Assembly (NCBI GenBank): GCA_049663345.1
Contig: JBATDG010000059.1
Span: 1 to 64,000, forward strand
Direction: 5' to 3'
Source of the DNA: SZUA-365 sp049663345
GTDB lineage: Bacteria > Bacteroidota > Ignavibacteria > SZUA-365
Length of the DNA stretch: 64,000 nucleotides
This document shows positions 1-9,599 of the stretch, in pieces; within the stretch, counting starts at the first letter, position 1, and the number at the start of each line of letters is the position of its first letter. The notes below the pieces were generated by a model. The model was not told the DNA's origin and ran no database searches. It saw only the letters and a list, made by a program, of their open reading frames with translations. The position numbers were made by a program, and so were the translations under genes.

Positions 1-181
1 CCATAAGACTGTCGGTAACGCCGAGCATGACGTGTCCGAGCTGTCCGATTGCGACAGGAATGGCAAGAATCGTGGTCTCGCGAAGATGATCCTTGATGCT
101 TTTTCGCACTCTCAGTCCAGGGGAATCGGATGCCGCACTGACTGTTGGGGACAAAGGGCCTCCGGGTTTTGTTTCAGTCAA
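1..181 (-). CDS. MATE family efflux transporter, N-terminal fragment
   Basis: Only the first 60 or so codons are in the window; the gene runs off the left edge. Reading the minus strand from a TTG at 181 gives an N-terminal tail of about 35 residues and then HLRETTILAIPVAIGQLGHV, followed by MLGVTDSLM. This is the characteristic start of the first transmembrane helix of MATE (NorM-like) drug/cation antiporters. The TTG overlaps the TGA stop of the upstream doxX-like gene, which suggests translational coupling. The start is uncertain: a second in-frame TTG lies six bases upstream and there is no strong Shine-Dalgarno. Family assignment rests on this one helix and its motif, which is highly typical. 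Confidence 0.72.
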   Translation of the reverse strand, partial: MTETKPGGPLSPTVSAASDSPGLRVRKSIKDHLRETTILAIPVAIGQLGHVMLGVTDSLM

Positions 182-624
182 TCCCAATGGCGCTTTGTGA
201 GCCAGCGGTCGAATGAAATACTTCCGCTGCCGCCAAGCACGATAATGAGTCCCAGACCGATTGCCAGGAGATGGTATTCGAAGCCTTCACCCGCCTGCAT
301 TCCGGACCAGTTCATGAAAAAACCGTTTTCAGCATGTCGGAGGAAAATTGCTCCGGCCATGACGATCATTATGGCTGAGGACATAAATCGTCCGAATACA
401 CCAAGCACTAGGCAAATCGCACCTAAAGTCTCCACAGCGATAATCGCAACGCCGGCGGCATAGGGGATGCCTTGTCCGTCGAAGGCCTCGAGCGTCGGCA
501 TGAAGCCGTGTCCGCCGAACAGTCCGAGTGCTTTCTGTAATCCATGCGGCAAAATTATGAGCCCGAGAAAAAGTCTTGCGATGAGACCGGTGGGGCGGTC
601 TTCTGTATAGATGAATTGTGACAT
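178..624 (-). CDS. DoxX family membrane protein
   Basis: This 148-aa integral membrane protein has four hydrophobic segments. An early RLFLGLIILPHGLQKALG segment matches the DoxX family helix with its conserved His-Gly, and the length fits the family (about 130-160 aa). Members sit in the inner membrane; the name comes from the archaeal thiosulfate:quinone oxidoreductase subunit, but most bacterial members have no established function and some relate to oxidative-stress resistance. The gene abuts and probably couples to the downstream MATE gene. It is divergent from the gene at 770, sharing a 145-bp intergenic region. Confident on family, not on role. Confidence 0.82.
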   Translation of the reverse strand: MSQFIYTEDRPTGLIARLFLGLIILPHGLQKALGLFGGHGFMPTLEAFDGQGIPYAAGVAIIAVETLGAICLVLGVFGRFMSSAIMIVMAGAIFLRHAENGFFMNWSGMQAGEGFEYHLLAIGLGLIIVLGGSGSISFDRWLTKRHWD

Positions 625-769
625 GATTTCACCAGTCTGATAAGGAATAAAGGGAAATTACCTGATGGAGCTGAATTGCACAAGTCAGGAGATTTCTCAT
701 CAGCTATGGCGAAATGTACTTGTAGTGTTGTATTTTTAAAAGCCCGCCATTTGAACTTCAGGATGCAAC

Positions 770-1684
770 ATGAAGAAAGACACTTACCGTCATTCCCTGA
801 TTCACACTACTATCCCGGTTCACACAATTTCATCACTCGCGAGAAGCAGTACGATACTTGTTCTGCTCCTAATTCTTTTCTCGGCAAGCGAATCGCACGG
901 CGGTTCATGGCCTTCAGAACGGAAAGCGACGTACCTGTCCATCGGCTATCATGGATTCAGCGGACAGTCCTATTACGGACAGCACGGTGAGAAACTCGGG
1001 ATACAGAGGCTGGAGGAGCAAACGCTTTCTCTCTACAGCGAATACGGGTATTCGAAGTATGTGACCGGCATTGTGAATATGCCGGCGTTCAGAAAACTAT
1101 TCGCTCAAGTCTCACCGGATTCTCCGACCATCAGCGTGCAATCTCCGGGCGACGTGGATCTCGGTTTGCGTGCGGCGTTTTGGCCGGGGGATAATGACGT
1201 TCTCACGGTGACGGGACTATTCGGGATTCCACTTGGTGAAGCGACGCAGAGAGAAGGCGTTTGGGCAGGGGACGATGAATATAATCAGCTGCTGAAGTTT
1301 GGCTACGGCCACTCGTTCACGGGCATTCCGATGTATGTTCATCTTGAGAGCGGATACAACTTCCGAAGCGGGGGCTACGCTGATGAATTCGTGATGGGTG
1401 CGGAAGTGGGCGTTCGACTGATAGATCCGCTGCAGCTTATTCTGCGTGTCCGTTCAGTGAACAGCCAGGGAAACGGAGACGCCGATTTTCTGGGAGGCAA
1501 CTTCGGGTTCGCGAGCAACAACCAGCGCTACCTGATGTATGGCCCGGAACTCGCATTCTGGATTTCAGAAGGCTTCGGCCTCAATCTTGGAATGTACTCC
1601 GTCACCCAGGCTCGCAACATGCCCGCTTCGACTGCTGTTACCTCCGGAGTGTTTTTTGTTATTCCGGCTCCTTCCGACGAATAA
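770..1684 (+). CDS. Secreted, probably outer-membrane beta-barrel protein
   Basis: No specific family recognised. The 304-aa product has a long basic N-terminus and then a hydrophobic segment STILVLLLILFSASESHGG, resembling a signal peptide with cleavage near residue 45. The rest alternates hydrophobic and polar residues, is rich in Gly, Tyr and Phe, and has strand-like stretches (for example YVHLESGYNFRSGG), consistent with a small outer-membrane barrel of the 'MetA-pathway/transporter' kind. A Shine-Dalgarno-like AGGA lies six bases before the ATG. A later in-frame start that would shorten the signal peptide is possible. It is followed 54 bp downstream by the phosphatase gene, so the two may be cotranscribed. 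Confidence 0.6.
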   Translation: MKKDTYRHSLIHTTIPVHTISSLARSSTILVLLLILFSASESHGGSWPSERKATYLSIGYHGFSGQSYYGQHGEKLGIQRLEEQTLSLYSEYGYSKYVTGIVNMPAFRKLFAQVSPDSPTISVQSPGDVDLGLRAAFWPGDNDVLTVTGLFGIPLGEATQREGVWAGDDEYNQLLKFGYGHSFTGIPMYVHLESGYNFRSGGYADEFVMGAEVGVRLIDPLQLILRVRSVNSQGNGDADFLGGNFGFASNNQRYLMYGPELAFWISEGFGLNLGMYSVTQARNMPASTAVTSGVFFVIPAPSDE

Positions 1685-1738
1685 TGGCATGATTCGATAG
1701 CCGCGGGCGCTGATTTTCTCTGAAGTATCGAGGCTCTC

Positions 1739-2287
1739 ATGGGACAACCCTTTACCGTTCCGTTCGACCGATGTTATTACATCGATGAACAGTTGTTGGC
1801 GGGACTATACCCCGGCGATCTTTCTGTTGCGTCGGCTGATACCAAGCTTCGCGCTCTGCTGGATGCCGGTATCGATTACTTCATCGATTTGACCGAAGAG
1901 AACGAAGGAAGGATGTTTGGCCGTCCTCTTGTTCCATACAAAAACCACCTGGAAGAGCTCGCCTCCGAACGTGGAATCGACGTGATCCATCAGCGGTGGC
2001 CGATCGTCGATATGGGAATTCCGGAGAAAGCGCAGATGTCTGCTATCCTCGATGATATCGACAGAGCGCGGGCGCAGGGGCGGCGCGTGTACGTGCATTG
2101 CCTCGGGGGTGTTGGAAGAACAGGCACCGTGATTGGCTGCTGGCTCGCACGGCATGATGTCGCTGTTGGTCAGATGGCCCTGGAGGCAATTGCATTGCTG
2201 CGAAAGCATAGGCCGGGTAGAGATATGGACTCTCCACAGACGCGGCAGCAGTGCAGCATGGTGCGTGAATGGGAAGTGGGGAAATGA
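1739..2287 (+). CDS. Dual-specificity/tyrosine protein phosphatase family protein
   Basis: The 182-aa protein carries the Cys-X5-Arg phosphatase loop as VHCLGGVGRTGT, with nucleophile Cys121 and Arg127. A plausible general acid, Asp91, sits in WPIVDMGI. The rest fits the DSP/PTP-like cysteine phosphatase fold, with an early IDYFIDLTEE strand. It should hydrolyse phosphotyrosine or a related phosphoester in the cytoplasm; the substrate is unknown. GAGG precedes the ATG at good spacing. Its stop overlaps the start of the AddB-like gene in an ATGA arrangement (2284-2287), so it is probably the first gene of a three-gene unit with the recombination nuclease pair. Confidence 0.85.
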   Translation: MGQPFTVPFDRCYYIDEQLLAGLYPGDLSVASADTKLRALLDAGIDYFIDLTEENEGRMFGRPLVPYKNHLEELASERGIDVIHQRWPIVDMGIPEKAQMSAILDDIDRARAQGRRVYVHCLGGVGRTGTVIGCWLARHDVAVGQMALEAIALLRKHRPGRDMDSPQTRQQCSMVREWEVGK

Positions 2288-4986
2288 TTCCGCCACTCGC
2301 CCGCCTGGGTGGATCCACAGTCGTTGAAGCGATAGATCGGGGCGCGACAATCTGTGTCGCCACACAGAGACTGGCCAGGGCACTGCATCAGGCCTGGAAT
2401 GATCTGATGCTGGAAGGGAAGCATCGTGTATGGCGAACCCCCGACATAATTCCCCTCTCTGCATGGCAGCGACGCATTGCCTCTGAGCTGAATGTCCGCA
2501 GCACAGATGCAGCGAGTGAAGCGCTTCCGATACTTGAACAACAGCAGGAATTGCTTACCTGGGAGCAGGCAGCCCTTGCCGCCGGAGTACTGAGTGATGC
2601 ACTCCAGCCGCTTCAACTATCCGCTGCGATGATGGACGCCCACGCTCTCGCTGTGGCATGGGATATTCAGATCGATGAATCTGATGCTCTCCCCGGCACT
2701 GACACTGCGGCTTTCCTTGCGGTGCGGGAACAGGCGGAAGTTCGCTGGCGGCAGCTTGGTGCCGTCCCTGCAGCAATATTGCCCCTGCGCGCGATTGAAG
2801 CGATACGCATGCTTCCTCAATTGCTGCCTGAGGAAATAATGTTCATCGGCTTTGACCTTCCGGCGGATGCCGCGCTTCGCTCCACGCTTCAAGCGCTGCG
2901 GAATTCAGGCACCCGGGTGACGATGGTGACCAGTCCGCATGCTCCGGCTGATGGAAAATTGCTGCAGTTCCCATGCTTTGAAGACGAACTGCATGATGCG
3001 GCCCAATGGTGCGGCGAGCTGCTTGAAAGAGGAGAAGGGGATATCGGCATCATCATACCTCATCTCGATAGTGTCCGCACGCTGGCGCAGCGCGTGTTTG
3101 GCGATGTGCTGCAGCCATCAACGGCTACGCAGCAGCTTGACGGCAAAGCTGCACTCTTTGAATTGTCTCTCGGTCCGCGAGCCATCGACGAGCCGCTGAT
3201 CGACGCAGCTTTTCTCGTGCTTGATCTGCAGCGCAGTGGCATTGCGATAGAGCAATGGACGCGGATACTGCACTCGCCATTCATCCGGGGCGCAGATCGC
3301 TGGGGCGACAAGCGGGCGCTGCTCGATGTGGAATTGCGTCGGCGGGGATTGCGTGAGGCAAGTGCAGCCGATGTCACGCGTGCAGCTGCAAGGATCGAAC
3401 ACGAGAATGACGATCCGTTGATTGCGGTACTCAGCAGCGTCGCATTCGACAATGTTCGGCGCTCAGCCGCGGACTGGACCGCAGCGTTTCTGCGGGTGCT
3501 GGAGGCATGCGGATGGCCGGGCGATCGGGGACTCAACAGCCGTGAGTATCAGGCGAGGGAACGCTTTCGCGATCTGCTGGAGGAATTCGCCGGACTCGAT
3601 GTTGTAATGGCGCCGGTGCAGCTTGTCGAAGCGCTCGCTCGCTTCCGCCGCCTCGCCTCGGAGCGCGTGTTTCAAGTGAAGTCCGTCCGCGCCCCGGTGC
3701 AGATCATGGGTGTGCGCGAAAGCGCCGGATTACGTTTTTCGCATTGCCGGGTTCTCGGCATGAATGACGACATCTGGCCGCCGTCGCCTCATCCGATTGC
3801 CTTCGTTCCAATACGTCTGCAGCGCAGCGCGGGAATCCCGGCCGCTGTTCCCGAACGCTTCCTCGAACAGGTTCGCGAGGAGACTGCATTGCTGTTCCGA
3901 TGCGCTGAACAGGTGACCTTTACATGCAGCGCTGCAGACGGCGACAGGGAATTGCTTCCGTCCCCTCTGCTTTCCTCTCTCGCAATGGAAAGCCGTCGCG
4001 TGCAGCGGCGCGATGCTGTTCATCTCATTGCCGGCAGCGACCGGCTTCAGCTGCAGACGCTGCGCGACGACAAGGCACCGCCGATGGATATCGGCGAGTA
4101 CGTGCGCGGCGGGACCACAATAATCTCACTGCAATCAGCATGTCCTTTTCGCGCGTTTGTCGACCGGCGCCTCCATGCCGCAAGGCCCGAAGAGGTGGAG
4201 CATGGCGTTCGCGCAATCGATCGCGGCAATTTGATCCATCGTTCCCTGGAGGCCTTTTGGCGCAAACTCAAGACCCACAGTCAGCTGACAGCGCTTTCCG
4301 ATACGGACCTGCGCAAGCTTCTGCAGGAGGTCATCGACCAGTCATTTGAGCAGGAGAAATACCTCGGACCACGCCGCGTAGCAGAACATCTCCTTGAAGC
4401 AGAACGTGAATGCCTGCTGCTTCTGCTCTACGATTGGGTCACTATGGAGAAAGCGCGATTGCCCTTCGAGGCGAAAGAGTTGGAGTTGAAGAAAACAATC
4501 AATCTCTCGGGTCTGCCTCTGGAAATGAAAATCGACCGCATCGATGAACTCTCAGATGGAAGCCAGTTGGTGATCGACTACAAAAGCGGAAATAAATCCG
4601 TTGCGGATTGGATGGCGCTTCGTCCATCGGAGCCGCAGGTCCCGCTTTACCTGCAGGCGAGCGACAACCATGCCAGGGCGGCAGCATTTGCGATAGTGCG
4701 GCGCGGAGAGTCCCATTTTGCCGGTCTGAAGGATGATGACGTTCCAATGAACGAGCTTTCCTCTGCATCTGAATATCTGGCGAAAAAGGAAATGGATGAG
4801 CGGGATTGGCAGAGTCTGCAGAGGCGCTGGACTTCCATCCTCGAAGGACTCGCCAGTGAATTCCTTTCCGGACACGCAGCGGTTGATCCGCGTGACGGCG
4901 CAGACACCTGCGAATATTGCAAGCTGTCTGCCTGCTGCCGCATCGACAGCGTGAATATCGTGGCATCGGGTGAAGAAGATGAATGA
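2284..4986 (+). CDS. AddB-like PD-(D/E)XK nuclease (probable DNA repair protein)
   Basis: This protein of about 900 aa is the inactive-helicase/nuclease partner of the UvrD-like gene that follows. The C-terminal third shows the RecB-type nuclease: a GNLIHRSLEAFW helix, then MKIDRIDELSDGSQLVIDYKSG (Asp and Glu/Asp-X-Lys metal site) and QVPLYLQ. A cysteine in QSACPFRAFVDRRL and a terminal cluster DTCEYCKLSACC match the four-cysteine iron-sulfur staple of AddB-type nucleases. No Walker A motif is visible. Together the pair should resect double-strand breaks for recombination. I chose the ATG at 2284 (ATGA overlap with the phosphatase stop, preceded by GGAAGTGGGGAA); an in-frame ATG at 2269 is the alternative. 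The 3' end overlaps the next gene. Confidence 0.85.
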   Translation: MIPPLARLGGSTVVEAIDRGATICVATQRLARALHQAWNDLMLEGKHRVWRTPDIIPLSAWQRRIASELNVRSTDAASEALPILEQQQELLTWEQAALAAGVLSDALQPLQLSAAMMDAHALAVAWDIQIDESDALPGTDTAAFLAVREQAEVRWRQLGAVPAAILPLRAIEAIRMLPQLLPEEIMFIGFDLPADAALRSTLQALRNSGTRVTMVTSPHAPADGKLLQFPCFEDELHDAAQWCGELLERGEGDIGIIIPHLDSVRTLAQRVFGDVLQPSTATQQLDGKAALFELSLGPRAIDEPLIDAAFLVLDLQRSGIAIEQWTRILHSPFIRGADRWGDKRALLDVELRRRGLREASAADVTRAAARIEHENDDPLIAVLSSVAFDNVRRSAADWTAAFLRVLEACGWPGDRGLNSREYQARERFRDLLEEFAGLDVVMAPVQLVEALARFRRLASERVFQVKSVRAPVQIMGVRESAGLRFSHCRVLGMNDDIWPPSPHPIAFVPIRLQRSAGIPAAVPERFLEQVREETALLFRCAEQVTFTCSAADGDRELLPSPLLSSLAMESRRVQRRDAVHLIAGSDRLQLQTLRDDKAPPMDIGEYVRGGTTIISLQSACPFRAFVDRRLHAARPEEVEHGVRAIDRGNLIHRSLEAFWRKLKTHSQLTALSDTDLRKLLQEVIDQSFEQEKYLGPRRVAEHLLEAERECLLLLLYDWVTMEKARLPFEAKELELKKTINLSGLPLEMKIDRIDELSDGSQLVIDYKSGNKSVADWMALRPSEPQVPLYLQASDNHARAAAFAIVRRGESHFAGLKDDDVPMNELSSASEYLAKKEMDERDWQSLQRRWTSILEGLASEFLSGHAAVDPRDGADTCEYCKLSACCRIDSVNIVASGEEDE

Positions 4987-7900
4987 GAAAGCACGGATTG
5001 ATCCAGCTGCAGAGCCTGTTGAAGTCCCTGCACATGGTGAGGTGTCGTCAGTGACTTCGGGAAGAATAGAAGCGCTGCAGCCCGCAGCCGACGTCGTGCA
5101 TCATGATGCCGACGCCTTGCAGCATGATGCCGACGCTTTGCAGCAGGATATCGCTGCACGCGAAACGGCAATCGACAAAGTGCGGTCCTTTATTGTTCAG
5201 GCTCCCGCTGGTTCTGGAAAAACCGAGCTGCTCATCCAGCGCTACTTATCACTTCTCGCTACTGTAGACGCTCCCGAAGAAATCATCGCCATCACATTCA
5301 CGCGCAAGGCCGCGACGGAAATGCGTGTGCGCATTCTCGAAGCTCTTCGCGCGGCGGGGGAGAAGGACGCAGAGACCGCACATGCGCGCCGCACGCAGCA
5401 GCTTGCCCGCGAGGCGCTGGCGAGGGACGCCGCGATGCGATGGTCCTTGCGCGAGCAGCCGGGCCGAATGCGCATTCTCACCATCGATGCGCTCAACGGA
5501 TGGATCACAAGGCAGATGCCCTGGCTTTCAGGACTCGGACCCATCTCCTCTGTCACAGATGATTCAGCCGGATTCTATCACGAGGCTGTGCGAAGCGTGC
5601 TGCTCGGAGAAGCTGGGGGCGCGGCACTGCGATCCGTCGTGCGCAGTCTGTTGGTTCATCTCGACAACCGCTTTACAGCTATCGAGGATCTGCTCGCAGG
5701 AATGCTGGCCATCCGCGACCAGTGGATTGCGCTTGTCGAGGGAGGCCTCGACAGTCTCGCGGCTCGTACCGTGCTCGAAACAACACTTCAGCGCATAATC
5801 ATTTCCCATCTCGAAAAACTCTCGGCCCGGTTCACGGCTGCTCAACTCGGGGAAGGCATGACGCTTGCTGCTCATGCCGCTGAAGTCCTCAATGCAGATC
5901 CGGAGCGTTCCGGCGAGGCGATGCAGGCCTGCCTTGGCTTCGAAGGAACGCCGACTGCCCAGGTTGGGGACATCCCGCTCTGGCTCGGCCTTCGGCAAAT
6001 ACTGCTGACTGACAGTGATGATTTTCGAAAGCCGCGCGGCATCACAATACGCCAGGGCTTTGCGGCGAAGGACCCGATGAAGGATAGGCTGATTGCGCTG
6101 ATTCAGGAAATTTCGGAGGACGATGCGCTGCGCGAATTGCTTGGAGCGCTTCGGCTGCTCCCGGCCGCACAGTTCGACGATGCGCAGTGGGATGTTGTCG
6201 GCAGCATGGTCACGATACTTGCTGCCTGTGTCGATGAACTGCGTCCGCTCTTCTCGCGCCGCAGTGCGACCGATCACATCGAAGTCGCTGCATCTGCAAG
6301 AAAAGCTATGGGCAGCGAACTCGAGCCCACGGATCTCTCGATGATGCTGGAATACAGGATCCGGCATCTGCTGGTCGACGAATTTCAGGACACTTCGTCA
6401 AGTCAGTTTCTCCTTTTGGCTCAGCTCACCGCAGGCTGGAGTGCACCCGATCAGCACACGCTGTTCCTCGTAGGCGATCCGATGCAGTCCATCTACCGGT
6501 TTCGCGAAGCGGAAGTAGGACTGTTCCTTCAGGTCTGGCAGGAGCAGCGGCTGGGTTCCGTACCGCTCACCGCCTTGCGGCTTACGCGCAACTTCCGGTC
6601 GCAGGCGGGGATTGTCTCCTGGGTCAACGATGTTTTCTCACACATGATGCCTGAAGCGAGCGACCCTGCAGCGGGTGCGGTTGCGTATGCTCCGTCAATC
6701 CCGGTGCATGATGCTGAGGGAAAGGCAGCGGAAATCAGGATGGTATTCTCCGGAAACCGTAAAGAGGAGGCGGGGAATATTGCCGCTCTGCTCAGGCAAG
6801 TGCTTGACGGCGCGGTTTGCCGTCAGGTCGATTCCGTCGCCGTGCTGGTGCGCGCACGAAGCCATCTCGCAGATATCGTGCCGGCCCTTCGTGCCGAGGG
6901 CGTCCGTTTCCGTGCCGTTGAAATCGAAGCGCTCGGAAAGAGCAGCGCCGTGCAGGATATTCTCGCGCTCACTCGGGCGCTGCTGTTTCCCGCAGATCGC
7001 ATCGCATGGCTGGCGGTGCTGCGCGCTCCGTATTGCGGAATGACCCTGGCCGATCTGCATGCCCTGTGCCGGAACGATGAACACACACCGCTGCGCACAC
7101 TTCTTCGAAATTCTGAGCGGCTGGAAAAGATGAGTCCGGATGGCCGCGCCCGCGCTGAACGGATTTCCGCAGCGCTTTCGAATGCAGCGGCGCGAAGGGG
7201 AAGGACATCGCTCCGAAGCTATGTCGAAGGATGCTGGATAGCCCTCGGCGCACCTGCGCTGATCGATGCCGGAGAGGTCGAAGCGGCGACGGCGTTTCTG
7301 TCCCTGCTCGAACAGCATGATGAAGGCGGAGACCTTGACGATGCTGCATTGCTCGAGCAGAGCGCAGGCATGCTCTATGCACCTCCGGATCCGGAAGGGG
7401 ACGCAAGGCTGCAGCTCATGACGGTGCATAAGGCGAAAGGACTCCAGTTCGATGTTGTGGTGATTCCGCGTCTCGATGGCGTGCCGCGTCCCGAACAGGA
7501 TCGTCTGCTGCTATGGGATCGGTCGCTCGGCGATGAAGGACTCGCGTTCCTGATCGCGCCTCTCCGGGCTCGCGGCGGAGCTGTTGATTCGATCTACTCA
7601 TACATCAAGAAATCGCGTGCGAAGAAGGCAGAACACGAATACGTGCGCATGCTGTATGTCGCCGCCACGCGGGCGAAACGCCGGTTGTATCTTTCCGCAA
7701 CGCTGAAGGAGAGTGAGAAATCAGGAGAGCTGAGTTTGAAAAACCCCGCCTCCCGTTCCTTTCTGTTCTCACTGTGGCCGGTGCTGCAGGAGGAGATTGA
7801 GCAGCGGTACGCGGACTGGCGCGGCAAGCAGGATACGGAACCCGCGCGTGAAGCATCAGCTTCGGTCTCGGCTAGTATACTTCAACGCGTGCCTGAAGGA

Positions 7901-8533
7901 TGGCTGCCGCCGGAGCTGCCGCCTGACGCGGTATATCATGGCGGCGAAAAACAGGACGAAGCTCTGCGGTACGAATCTTCGGTGAGCGATCTGGCCTGGC
8001 GCGCGGGTCATGGCGCGCGGGCAGCTGGCGTCGTCGTGCACGCCCTGCTGCATCGTGTGGCTGTAGAAGGCAAATTGTTCTGGCGGAATGTTGGGGACGA
8101 AGAGCGCCGCGCCATGCTTCGCGCGATGTTTGTGGATGCCGGACTGCTGCAGCCTGAAAAAGACGTTCTCGAGCGTGCTTCTTCCGCCATCGATCGTGTT
8201 TTAGCGGATGAAAAGGGAAGGTGGATTCTCGATCGCCATGAACACGCAGAATGTGAACTCGCCTTAACGGGATATGACGGAGAGTCGATACTTGGCGTCA
8301 GGATCGACAGGACGTTCGTAACCGCCGACGGAGTGCGCTGGATCGTGGATTACAAAACCTCTTCACACGAAGGTGCGGATCTTGAGGAATTTCTAGCCGG
8401 ACAGGAGAAACTGTACCGGCCTCAGCTCGAACGCTATGCACGAATGATGAAGGTTTGGGACGGAAGGCCGGTTCGCGCGGCGCTGTATTATCCGTTACTG
8501 CAGCGCTGGCGTGAAGTATCGTTGGGGGAATGA
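4970..8533 (+). CDS. AddA-like UvrD-family helicase/nuclease
   Basis: A 1187-aa superfamily 1A helicase fused to a C-terminal RecB nuclease. In order: Walker A QAPAGSGKT (residues 78-85), motif Ia ITFTRKAATEMR, motif II DEFQDTSSSQF, motif III LVGDPMQSIYRFREAE, motif IV LRLTRNFRSQ, motif V LMTVHKAKGLQFDVVV, motif VI YVAATRAKRRLYL. The terminal nuclease motif is RWIVDYKTS, followed by a QLERYARMM helix. It should unwind and degrade DNA ends with its AddB-like partner. The start overlaps the upstream gene: GTG at 4970 or ATG at 4979. Residues 43-60 form a small duplicated linker not expected in the family. Ends convergent with the T9SS gene. Confidence 0.9.
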   Translation: MKKMNEKARIDPAAEPVEVPAHGEVSSVTSGRIEALQPAADVVHHDADALQHDADALQQDIAARETAIDKVRSFIVQAPAGSGKTELLIQRYLSLLATVDAPEEIIAITFTRKAATEMRVRILEALRAAGEKDAETAHARRTQQLAREALARDAAMRWSLREQPGRMRILTIDALNGWITRQMPWLSGLGPISSVTDDSAGFYHEAVRSVLLGEAGGAALRSVVRSLLVHLDNRFTAIEDLLAGMLAIRDQWIALVEGGLDSLAARTVLETTLQRIIISHLEKLSARFTAAQLGEGMTLAAHAAEVLNADPERSGEAMQACLGFEGTPTAQVGDIPLWLGLRQILLTDSDDFRKPRGITIRQGFAAKDPMKDRLIALIQEISEDDALRELLGALRLLPAAQFDDAQWDVVGSMVTILAACVDELRPLFSRRSATDHIEVAASARKAMGSELEPTDLSMMLEYRIRHLLVDEFQDTSSSQFLLLAQLTAGWSAPDQHTLFLVGDPMQSIYRFREAEVGLFLQVWQEQRLGSVPLTALRLTRNFRSQAGIVSWVNDVFSHMMPEASDPAAGAVAYAPSIPVHDAEGKAAEIRMVFSGNRKEEAGNIAALLRQVLDGAVCRQVDSVAVLVRARSHLADIVPALRAEGVRFRAVEIEALGKSSAVQDILALTRALLFPADRIAWLAVLRAPYCGMTLADLHALCRNDEHTPLRTLLRNSERLEKMSPDGRARAERISAALSNAAARRGRTSLRSYVEGCWIALGAPALIDAGEVEAATAFLSLLEQHDEGGDLDDAALLEQSAGMLYAPPDPEGDARLQLMTVHKAKGLQFDVVVIPRLDGVPRPEQDRLLLWDRSLGDEGLAFLIAPLRARGGAVDSIYSYIKKSRAKKAEHEYVRMLYVAATRAKRRLYLSATLKESEKSGELSLKNPASRSFLFSLWPVLQEEIEQRYADWRGKQDTEPAREASASVSASILQRVPEGWLPPELPPDAVYHGGEKQDEALRYESSVSDLAWRAGHGARAAGVVVHALLHRVAVEGKLFWRNVGDEERRAMLRAMFVDAGLLQPEKDVLERASSAIDRVLADEKGRWILDRHEHAECELALTGYDGESILGVRIDRTFVTADGVRWIVDYKTSSHEGADLEEFLAGQEKLYRPQLERYARMMKVWDGRPVRAALYYPLLQRWREVSLGE
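5102..5143 (+). repeat. 21-bp in-frame tandem duplication in the AddA-like gene
   Basis: Two copies of a 21-bp unit beginning CATGATGCCGACG (5102-5122 and 5123-5143) differ at one base and encode HDADALQ twice, with a degenerate third unit after them. It lengthens a linker ahead of the helicase core and keeps the reading frame. Confidence 0.85.
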
Positions 8534-8561
8534 AGCGGCCTGAGAGGGCAATAGACTGCGC

Positions 8562-9527
8562 CTAGCGGGAGAGACGAACAGGGATAGCGTCGAACATCTT
8601 GCCTGACTCAATCAGAACGTAATAGGTCCCGGGGGACATGCCTTCTGTCGACTGCAGCGTGGCAATGTGCTTTCCAATCGGAAGATAATCATGCAGAAGT
8701 CTTTGAATGGTTTTCCCGTTGCCGTCGACCACGCGTACAAGAGTCTGTCCGGCGGTCGGCAGGAAAAACCGGATTGTCGCATTAGTAGAAAATGGATTGG
8801 GAGTGGCACTTTCCAACAACAGAATTGCTTCGCGTTTCGGACCGCAATCAGTGAGAGGAGATTCGGGGAAACCGCTCTGACGTATTCGTTCTGTGTAGTC
8901 GTCACCGTCCCACAAAACAAACGAGACTTTTGCGAGCGCGTCGAGCTGTTCCATTCGAATATTTTTGCAGGCGGCCATCAGGAATGCGAGTTCATCTCTC
9001 GCCGGCGTTTCCATCGCGTTCGAAATTACGCCCCGATATTTCGTGAACCAGTCAACGAACATTCTCATCGATGATCCCCGCCATTCCTCCACAGTTGAAT
9101 CAATGCGCGTTTCGAGGTACTTGAACGGCTTTTCATTTTTCTCGGTGAAGCGGGCGACATCCTGATACACTTTCAGCCGCTCATTGAAGCCATTTTGAAG
9201 GAGCGGACGCAGCGACGTGAAACCCGCGTAATCGTGCTTTTCCCATACAGACTTCTGCGCACGAAGGTTGTTGTTGAGGTTGGTGCGGATCATGTCATGA
9301 CGTTCCCGGAGTCCATCAAGCACATTCAGCTCGCGTGCAGGCAGATGAGACTCGAACTGCGCTTTCCACTGCTTCATTACAGGGAATACGCGTGATTCCA
9401 TAAGAGAGATAACGTCCTGCTGCAGTGACTCTTTCGCCGTCGCCAATTCCTGCGGAGTCTGCGCATTCAGGGTCGGACCCTGGATCGTAGAGACAAGAAC
9501 AAGCAGCAGCAAATAAAATCGTTTCAT
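8562..9527 (-). CDS. T9SS type-A sorting-domain secreted protein of unknown function
   Basis: The 321-aa product begins MKRFYLLLLVLVSTIQG, a clear signal peptide. It ends in a type IX secretion C-terminal domain: SATPNPFSTNATIRFFLPTA, then LVRVVDGNGKTIQRL and SPGTYYVLIESG. The middle, about residues 30-220, is mostly helical and matches no family I recognise. The cargo is expected to cross the outer membrane via the Por/T9SS machinery. The open frame extends upstream to 10013, but that part overlaps tonB and looks non-coding. The ATG at 9527 has GGAG nine bases before it and a Bacteroidota-type promoter at 9600-9631, so I place the start there. Confidence 0.8.
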   Translation of the reverse strand: MKRFYLLLLVLVSTIQGPTLNAQTPQELATAKESLQQDVISLMESRVFPVMKQWKAQFESHLPARELNVLDGLRERHDMIRTNLNNNLRAQKSVWEKHDYAGFTSLRPLLQNGFNERLKVYQDVARFTEKNEKPFKYLETRIDSTVEEWRGSSMRMFVDWFTKYRGVISNAMETPARDELAFLMAACKNIRMEQLDALAKVSFVLWDGDDYTERIRQSGFPESPLTDCGPKREAILLLESATPNPFSTNATIRFFLPTAGQTLVRVVDGNGKTIQRLLHDYLPIGKHIATLQSTEGMSPGTYYVLIESGKMFDAIPVRLSR

Positions 9528-9599
9528 TGACACGCACTCCGTATTGGATACTGGATTCCGGTTTTGGGTGGCAGCACTTTCAAAAGCATGATGCAGTGA

